Made by a program: the position numbers and the translations under genes | Shown here: one piece after another, positions 10,401 to 14,157 of the stretch | Numbering within the stretch: position 1 is the first letter of the stretch | How the letters are laid out: each line of letters starts with the position of its first letter | Assembly: GCA_002372465.1 (NCBI GenBank) | Contig: DFGW01000185.1 | Location: 1-14,157 of the forward strand | DNA length: 14,157 bases | Source: Butyrivibrio sp. UBA3740 | GTDB lineage: Bacteria > Bacillota > Clostridia > Lachnospirales > Lachnospiraceae | Reading direction: 5' to 3' | The notes under the pieces: model-generated | Seen by the model: only the letters and a program-made list of their open reading frames with translations | The model's database searches: none | What the model was told of the DNA's origin: nothing

Positions 10401-12642
10401 AAAGCCTTCTGACTGGGATGACAGCAGGGTAAGAACAAGTGCGTCGCAGGCAGTGAACATTAACATGTTTGGAAATGTTCCTACTATAAGCACACCCGGT
10501 AAAGACAGGAATGTAAGTACTTATTTTATTACAAACGGATCTACCAGAATTTTTATTGATGGATATACAACATATGCCTATGCTCTGGATAACAGAGCTA
10601 TCCAGATATGGACACCGGCAAAAGTGTATGTAGATGACCAGACAACAAACATGTATATCTATCTTAAGAGAAATACATATAATCTGAGGCTTGTGGGGGC
10701 AACGCTAAAACCCGGCTCGGGTTATAATACTGAATTCCTTTATAAGCAGGTGATCAGCAGACTTCCCAGTGAGGATGAACTTGTAAGCCCGGGAAGTGAT
10801 TATGTGTTTGATGGATGGTATACATCAAGTGCTTATACTACAAGGATCGCAGATGAAAATGGTGTAATAGATGAGGACTATAAAGCCCTTCCTACAACCC
10901 TTGTGAGCGGAAATGATCTTTTAATGAATTACGAAGATCTTCAGGTATTTCCTAAGTGGGCACCCAGAGACTGTCAGGTCACATATAACCCGTTCTACCC
11001 CGATGCAATGTCCTATGGTATAGATGACAGGCTTGGCACCATAACAGTTCAGCATGGCAATACTATTGCGGAACTTCCTGAAGTACTTGCCCCGCTGGGA
11101 ACTACATATGCTAACCGCGAGATAACTAAAGAAGATGGTGATCTGTATTATTCAGTCCTGAACGAAGCGGGAGATCCTGTTCTTAAATATAAGTTCCTTG
11201 GATGGTTTAAATACTCGGGACTTGATACTCCCAAAGATATGAGTGACCTGACTGTTCAGGTTGTTGAAAACGTGACTCCGATAACGGATCACACTGTTCT
11301 TTACGCCAAGTGGGAACAGGTGCTTGGAGAAGCACTATATACAGTCTACTGTCTTGATTATTCGGATGACAGTGAAGAAATTTTGATCGTCAGAAGATCC
11401 GGAGTAGCCGGAGAAGAGCTGACTGTTGCTCCGCCTGCTTATAATGATCAGCATCCAACAGATGTGGGAGCACCGATCAAGGGATCCTATGATGACCTCA
11501 AGAATTATGAGGCTTTGACCAGTGCCATCACAAAGATTCTTACAAATGGTATGATCTTCAAGTTCCGGTATAAGGAAGCGTCTGATTGGAAATATGTCGT
11601 TAAAAACTGTATACATGTGGATGATGGAACCGAAGACGGAAAAGATATAGTTATGAGTCAGGATCTTCATGTTACTTCCTTCAGCCAGATCCAGTTTGCG
11701 GCAGAAGATATCAACGGATATTCCATCAGTGCTTATAAGATAGGCGACGGAGAATGGGTAACTAAGACCAGTACCAGTGATTATATACCAATTGAAAAAC
11801 CTGAAGATGTATCAAATCCGCTTGAAGTACAGATCAGATATACACTGGATGACGTTCTTGCTGCTAAGGCTACTTCTGTAGATTACTTCAAGTATGATGC
11901 GCTTGATCTTGTTAAGTGCACTGCAGAAATTGAAGAAGGTGAAAGCTGGAAAGATGAATTGTTTGATTGGCAGGATGATGACTATGCACCTGCGATTCTC
12001 TACACTTCCGGAACCGAATTGTCTGCAATCGGGATCATAGGTGATGCGACATCCGAGGCAAGTGTTATAGAAGCTGTATCGCAACTGACTCCTGAAACCA
12101 CATATACTGTACAGATGAAACTTGTTGCTGTAAGCAAAGCAGATTCATCATATCTTGAAATTACGGATATAGGTGAAACGGCTGTTACAGTTAAGGAGTC
12201 TGCTAACTATCTGCAGTTTGGCTCAGGTTCAGGCAGTGGCAAAATCTATTATGCATTTGCAGGAAATAATAAAGACTACTGGTATTGGGATAAACAGCTT
12301 ACCAGCAGGATCGGACCGGACGGAACGAGTATAACTACTGCAGATATAAGCGGACTTTCCGGTGAGGTTAAGACAAATGCAGAGGCGGTTCAGAGTATTA
12401 TCACCGCAGCCTTTGCTCAAGGCGTAGAACAATTTGCAATAATTAAAGATACAACACCTTATATTATGGTGGATAATCAGGATAATCAGGGTAATCTGAC
12501 CAATGGCCCTGAGCTTACATCAAGTAATATTGCTGTTGCGTTAGTTACGCCGGGAGCAGGTACTTCTGTGGATATTGATCTGTATGATGCTGATAATAAT
12601 TATGTTGGAACAATTACAGTAGTTAGTCCTACCGACCCATAA
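4459..12642 (+). CDS. Giant modular type IV pilin with GLUG beta-helix and InlB-like repeats
   Basis: This is a 2,727-residue prepilin-type surface protein of roughly 300 kDa, over ten times a normal pilin. The basic leader ends at G17; the mature protein begins F18-S-M-A-E22, giving the canonical Glu at +5, followed by a hydrophobic helix to about residue 44 and an amphipathic continuation to about 75, as in true pilins. AGGAGGG at 4445-4451 supports the ATG. After a pilin-like globular region (about 75-350) comes a right-handed beta-helix of GLUG type with its usual lead-in (about 378-858). From about 1000 to 2400 follow beta-rich units, of which the clearest are Listeria-Bacteroides/InlB-like repeats (F-x-GW/GF/GY near 1063, 1595, 2115 and 2245, closing with an x-x-x-W strand near 1640, 2163 and 2280). 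A GSGSGSG linker near residue 2588 leads to a last domain. There is no LPXTG and no C-terminal membrane helix, so the pilin helix is the only membrane link. Domain roles (adhesin, host or plant polymer binding) are inferred. No frame break was seen. Confidence 0.93.
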   Translation: MSSGKKNTAFGRRHKAGFSMAEVLLVVGIITILSGIVGVSAVSMYRNMKQTQLDKTAETIFHAAQDRLSEIYAYGREETIEDGNLVDSVADAATKKVMYISSSEADQSKSAYAAIMGNNTVSADILNNYWIIEYQASSCRVLNVVYADKSGEGLGSFGGGINGAPSFDAILADLKLHSFTDRKNRYGWFGDATLTDLQDQEKQVGNTSVDVEIINEENLYAHVRVSVGWEDNLSQSDVSKFLEHQKLIITIKDADDASLSAASKDFEIPGKDLLGKGTIESDSDGFYNAKSDGDDGTGYVTDRYLTASFDMLLDSLSAGAFTGSNSKKTFEGYSTGIPSGNNFYFIARLESDDGSTPVVQDYDIDNSKFASYSPSAGKAYIEYGRHLQNAAVARLSNLNAVQIADIDFKSHASFTRESNFDEFNKYWLSVYPDVSGYTDYQPFDSAFLDSYDGQNHVIKNLDINKASEGSANAGIFGNLSSCVSVKNVIITDSSVNAPEASAAGMFAAKISGTSALTVEKCYIGNVNIDASSGASAGGFAGEIATVATVTDFAALKVNAGNTVEATDAGAFAGKITGKFTGNRLFVFGGNISGSSNAGGLVGYSDAAFADMTLSGCKVSGAKVTSHAGNAGAIAGNVNNQNGTFTINSDTVVAGSIVRSETGSAGGFVGSSDSNLIVIDSIYYMPGSGEAAQTAGKVSGVFAGAVGLTASAEEVALTYGDLVSIAGFKYLNELKTSSISGMQWISGASNAGGLVGVSTKNVTITNTSASGVLAASNGNAGGFIGSTSGRLFVTGSYSDFYISGKRVGGFAAGCGSNSTFSSCYSAGFLVGTADIAAGFAPVDVGTITNSYTVFNFDDVTDTALFTGTAEEDIDHKINENGTVANYPTVQTHSYYPVAKTSSGKAYYVYSETDFEANDNVICVRASELADNKNEDGETLLSGNFVKSQGKNNTVPYTLSPFFGSILKDYPFPTLKVSKTVEGVTSETILRHYNDWLIIDQDSIYNIEVWYMLYDENLKTLKTNVAGVGNTGFRLHTKARALPVKYGTDTEYQINVGSRDVFSGYKFVGYFDPVSATKPLVETSASFDRGSKCDYMTSTDENLLPAIKRSMNNGDIVVQTSIAKNNDYGYKCPDNSSIFEEVPTNEYRKTKRIYAVYRYNKPYTVSLSYVEYELPDIGATTEQKKLDAIYNGSKVASADIFEVTYKEPDRPASLASDEELTEDYLAERILYEQYQSDHDETKYKKALSDLDAKRASANQVITRNIPDYSKAGFDLFDIDALKNKGIITSAYATYIKNMPVYTLVRIDPDTRDYGGNEIEYKDRCKKVEKSTDNKISIQTNKSYHYVIMYNSNKPRKILNLVFNNTVTEGDSNIPVVNSYDSLSETLEKKAYAAEQDVTYEVRVGSNGFQDQYKSLDDLMKPSGYPVFNGFTLKNAKHETSALADTLTLTYDRATYSLAFRLNDPVALNPVEKYYDSNSRNEVTGIPYGRSYHEYLWELSESEATADIQCPSSAVSLQRLKNTKEINIYSDGRWYSLTDSYEKLLEMIVALPESSGYSGGFYLQYRVGSGRNSYTEYNYFTWTKTPGNKSYAFNRSGYFLSGFKYYYQDDEGEISYNGRNYTRIGEVTSFTDVLTMPYTDVLVEAEWRVDPKRLRVEIYYQDPYDAISATDSEKKYEFFAETTCNVANGVATTKNNHKIQITELVASVNTSEGLVGFLEPYFKNGDFTKKEEHWLKDSSFNPYIGNEENSLRYGYPHDAGNDTMVVALYYDRKPVEYRFHFTTTEHTGRYYINQYQYYPFTIRDQWDDFEANSSLYNYSGSAEDHLALKNELVNATGQYVDVGKHARVKVVDESQSAVANTSVTYGGLASWNDYYTSTYTSGTVTYGRAIYYQALYGAPAVFSSDGESMIPCWYCYKTDPNPIGLQRYIIGGSGNTPTLFNDYSLRYFGDVTSDTASLEKDLYPIYPSSNSGYYYFYTEVAPSEKPSDWDDSRVRTSASQAVNINMFGNVPTISTPGKDRNVSTYFITNGSTRIFIDGYTTYAYALDNRAIQIWTPAKVYVDDQTTNMYIYLKRNTYNLRLVGATLKPGSGYNTEFLYKQVISRLPSEDELVSPGSDYVFDGWYTSSAYTTRIADENGVIDEDYKALPTTLVSGNDLLMNYEDLQVFPKWAPRDCQVTYNPFYPDAMSYGIDDRLGTITVQHGNTIAELPEVLAPLGTTYANREITKEDGDLYYSVLNEAGDPVLKYKFLGWFKYSGLDTPKDMSDLTVQVVENVTPITDHTVLYAKWEQVLGEALYTVYCLDYSDDSEEILIVRRSGVAGEELTVAPPAYNDQHPTDVGAPIKGSYDDLKNYEALTSAITKILTNGMIFKFRYKEASDWKYVVKNCIHVDDGTEDGKDIVMSQDLHVTSFSQIQFAAEDINGYSISAYKIGDGEWVTKTSTSDYIPIEKPEDVSNPLEVQIRYTLDDVLAAKATSVDYFKYDALDLVKCTAEIEEGESWKDELFDWQDDDYAPAILYTSGTELSAIGIIGDATSEASVIEAVSQLTPETTYTVQMKLVAVSKADSSYLEITDIGETAVTVKESANYLQFGSGSGSGKIYYAFAGNNKDYWYWDKQLTSRIGPDGTSITTADISGLSGEVKTNAEAVQSIITAAFAQGVEQFAIIKDTTPYIMVDNQDNQGNLTNGPELTSSNIAVALVTPGAGTSVDIDLYDADNNYVGTITVVSPTDP
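5809..7030 (+). repeat. GLUG-type beta-helix repeat array inside the giant pilin
   Basis: About twelve rungs share the core A-G-G-[FL]-[VIA]-G, for example NAGIFG, SAGGFAG, SNAGGLVG, GSAGGFVG, SNAGGLVG and GNAGGFIG, each followed by a strand with S/T-N/D and an inward hydrophobic. Spacing is roughly 80-160 bases. The array is preceded by a classical opening of the type F-L-x-S-Y-D-G-x-N-H-x-I-K-N-L. In known proteins GLUG units occur in Gram-positive surface adhesins and in the N-terminal region of IgA-protease-type proteins. Copies have diverged at the DNA level. Confidence 0.72.
10801..11319 (+). repeat. Two clear InlB-like (Listeria-Bacteroides) repeats inside the giant pilin
   Basis: The first unit opens with YVFDGWYTS and closes with QVFPKW. 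The second opens with YKFLGWFKYSG and closes with VLYAKWE. This F-x-GW ... ALY-A-x-W frame is the signature of the beta-grasp-like repeat first described from internalin B. More degenerate copies lie upstream near 7645 (YKFVGYFD) and 9241-9400 (LSGFKYYY ... VLVEAEW), so the array extends over several kilobases. Confidence 0.68.
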
Positions 12643-12660
12643 TTACAACACTTAACGACA

Positions 12661-13572
12661 ATGGAGATTATGGATTTGAAAACAGGTCTTTTCCCCAAAA
12701 AAAGAATACTGACAAATAAGCTACGTTCTCAAAAGGGAGCATCCATGGTGTTTGCTCTTGTGGGATTCATGTTCGCAGCCATGATCTCTTTTGTCGTGAT
12801 AAACGCTGCATACAGTGCTGCTTCAAGAGTAAAAAAGCTTAAGGTTGACGAGCAGTCCTTCCTTCTTGCCCAGTCAATGTCCGGCATCATCATTGATGCC
12901 CTCTCGGGATCGGATAACAATGTAACCCTTCCTGACGGAACAACCATAAAGGCGCCGGAAGGAGGAGACCTTAAGTACGACGGAATGACTGTCGCATATC
13001 AGTATATAGAGCAGAAAAACCCGGCTGACGGAAGCATTTACCGGTTCTATAACGACAACGAGAATGGCCAGTCGTTTATAAAAAATACGGATACCGGTGA
13101 GTCCGGGAAGACCTTCAATACTGTTAAGGGTAAAGACTCTATCAGCAGTGGTGCGACTGCTGTCCGGAACATGGTGAATGACATGGCAAAGAGGATAGAT
13201 CGGGGGCTTTCGGATCATGCAACGGAAACCCTTACCACAACCTATACCAATCCCACTACCGGCGAGGTTTACAGTGTGGAAACGGTCTTTAAAATGGACA
13301 GCACCTATTCTATAAATGCAGTCACAACCGCCAGTGTAAATACTCCGGCGGGAGCAAATGCCTCAAGATACATTGTCAGAATGGATGCGTCTGCTGCGGT
13401 AAGAACGGATAAACTTATCTGTGTCGGGATCAGAGATGCTGCTGACAGTACAATAAATGTGTCATTTGATGATAAGCTTGCCGATGTGACGGGAGAAGAA
13501 CTGGTTAAAGTATCCTGTTATTCAGTGACCTGGCCAGCGGATCAGATTTCCACTATATATGTTGCACCGTAA
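12661..13572 (+). CDS. PilX/GspK-like minor pilin lacking Glu+5
   Basis: This 303-residue protein has a basic leader, then K25-G26 followed by A-S-M-V-F and a hydrophobic helix to about residue 50, the class III prepilin layout. Position +5 is Phe31, not Glu. Loss of Glu+5 is the known mark of tip-capping pilins such as GspK, and PilX-type proteins share the G-A-x-x-x-x-A-L-V style start. The helix runs into an amphipathic part (KKLKVDEQSF) and a polar beta-rich domain of about 230 residues with a single Cys pair candidate near the C-terminus (C-V-G-I and S-C-Y-S). It follows the giant pilin after 18 bases. No good ribosome site precedes the ATG at 12661; a second in-frame ATG at 12670 is preceded by GGAG but only three bases away, so the start is uncertain by three residues. 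Its place next to other pilins suggests a minor pilin of the tip complex. Confidence 0.82.
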   Translation: MEIMDLKTGLFPKKRILTNKLRSQKGASMVFALVGFMFAAMISFVVINAAYSAASRVKKLKVDEQSFLLAQSMSGIIIDALSGSDNNVTLPDGTTIKAPEGGDLKYDGMTVAYQYIEQKNPADGSIYRFYNDNENGQSFIKNTDTGESGKTFNTVKGKDSISSGATAVRNMVNDMAKRIDRGLSDHATETLTTTYTNPTTGEVYSVETVFKMDSTYSINAVTTASVNTPAGANASRYIVRMDASAAVRTDKLICVGIRDAADSTINVSFDDKLADVTGEELVKVSCYSVTWPADQISTIYVAP

Positions 13573-13604
13573 ATTTACATCAGATTCGAAATGGAAAAAG
13601 ATAT

Positions 13605-13901
13605 ATGAAAGCTATGAGACTTCTGTTTAAAAAGTTAAGATCAAAACGCGGGGAAACCCTGACTGAGACCTTGTTTTCCCTTCTCATTATCGTGCCCGGC
13701 ATGGTAATGCTGGCAGGGGCCATTGTTGCTGCAGCCAGGATCAACTATCAGGCAAGAGCCGCAAAAGCTTCCGAACTTCCTTCTTATGTGCCTACAACGC
13801 AGGTTTCTGGCAGCATTTCCGGTACAGGAGATGTTTCTTTTTCCGGCGGAACGATCAGTTGGTGTAACGAAGATGGTTCAGTATATTACTACTTCAGGTA
13901 A
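13605..13901 (+). CDS. Very short prepilin with Glu+5
   Basis: This 98-residue protein has a basic leader (KKLRSKRG) with a predicted peptidase cut after G16; the mature chain starts E17-T-L-T-E21, so Glu is at +5, followed by a hydrophobic helix to about residue 45 with a Pro-Gly kink (VPG) in its middle. Only about 82 residues would remain after processing, and the part outside the helix is just a few beta strands rich in Ser and Gly ending SVYYYFR. That is well below ordinary type IV pilins but near the size of small archaeal and Tad-type pilins. The unusual +1 Glu and the Pro position set it apart from its neighbours. The ribosome site is weak (GGAAAAAG at 13593-13600). It ends five bases before the next prepilin. 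It may be a minor pilin or a truncated relative of a larger one; no frame break was found that would extend it. Confidence 0.8.
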   Translation: MKAMRLLFKKLRSKRGETLTETLFSLLIIVPGMVMLAGAIVAAARINYQARAAKASELPSYVPTTQVSGSISGTGDVSFSGGTISWCNEDGSVYYYFR

Positions 13902-13906
13902 ATCCT

Positions 13907-14157
13907 ATGAGAATGAAGAATGTGCTTGGGAAACTTAAAAAGAAACTGCTAAAAAGAGGCGGTTTTACTTTTGCGGAGCTTCTGTTCTCCGTTCTTATTC
14001 TGATGCTGTCAACAACCATTATCATCCAGTGCTTTAACCTGGGACTTGGGAATGTGGTGAAAGAAACAAGAGCCTCGGAGGCGCAGCTTTTGTGCTCGGC
14101 CCTTACCTCGTCTATTCAGAATGAGCTGACCTATGCCCGGGATATTACCATAACCGA
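13907..14157 (+). CDS. Prepilin with Glu+5, possibly PilW/GspJ-like (3' partial)
   Basis: The first 83 residues are present before the window ends. A basic leader (KKKLLKRGG) is cut after G19; the mature chain begins F20-T-F-A-E24 with Glu at +5 and a hydrophobic helix to about residue 47, then an amphipathic continuation with a Cys. The run after the helix (R-A-S-E-A-Q-L-L-C-S-A-L, then N-E-L-x-x-A-R-D-I) resembles GspJ/PilW-type minor pilins, but too little is present to be sure. An ATG start is supported by AGG at 13896-13898, eight bases upstream and lying directly before the stop of the preceding short pilin, so translation may be coupled. An ATG two codons later (13913) is a less likely start. 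Confidence 0.88.
   Translation, partial: MRMKNVLGKLKKKLLKRGGFTFAELLFSVLILMLSTTIIIQCFNLGLGNVVKETRASEAQLLCSALTSSIQNELTYARDITIT

Noticed and set aside
12580..12642. C-terminal sortase signal on the giant protein
   Set aside because: No LPXTG-like motif, no hydrophobic helix and no basic tail; the chain ends in a polar strand.

Overview
The window carries one strand of a type IV pilus (T4P) operon from a Gram-positive bacterium, most likely a member of the Clostridia (Lachnospiraceae-like). This assignment rests on the strong AGGAGG-type ribosome sites, the lack of secretin (PilQ) and PilP genes, the PilM-PilN fusion (an arrangement I recall from Clostridioides difficile), and the style of the prepilins and surface repeats. 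It was made by reading, not by a search, so the family level is tentative. All genes lie on the + strand with gaps of 66 bases or fewer, or overlapping, and I saw no convincing terminator, so the whole window reads as part of one transcription unit that runs off both edges.

Layout: (1) positions 2-1612, the 3' part of a PilM-PilN fusion whose true start lies just left of the window; (2) 1612-2271, PilO, coupled by a one-base stop/start overlap. These two would form the inner-membrane alignment platform. (3) 2326-4392, an unrecognised secreted protein with a signal peptide, three degenerate repeats of about 100 residues and a long acidic low-complexity tail. (4) 4459-12642, the centrepiece: a 2,727-residue protein that begins with a textbook type IV prepilin leader (cleavage after G17, Glu at +5) and then carries a GLUG-type beta-helix of about a dozen rungs followed by a long array of InlB-like (Listeria-Bacteroides) and related beta domains. 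(5) 12661-13572, a PilX/GspK-like pilin lacking Glu+5; (6) 13605-13901, a very short pilin with Glu+5; (7) 13907-right edge, the start of another prepilin with Glu+5, cut by the window.

Working model: PilMN and PilO assemble a pilus whose minor pilins are encoded in a row. One of them is a giant 'modular pilin' that would lift an approximately 300 kDa adhesin-like ectodomain onto the pilus, where a Gram-positive cell would otherwise use an LPXTG wall anchor. Modular pilins with grafted lectin or von Willebrand modules are known (for example PilB and PilC of Streptococcus sanguinis), but one of this size, with a GLUG helix plus InlB-like repeats, and paired with a separate secreted repeat protein, is the part most likely to be undescribed. 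The assembly ATPases, platform protein, prepilin peptidase and major pilin are not in the window; they are presumed to lie outside it.
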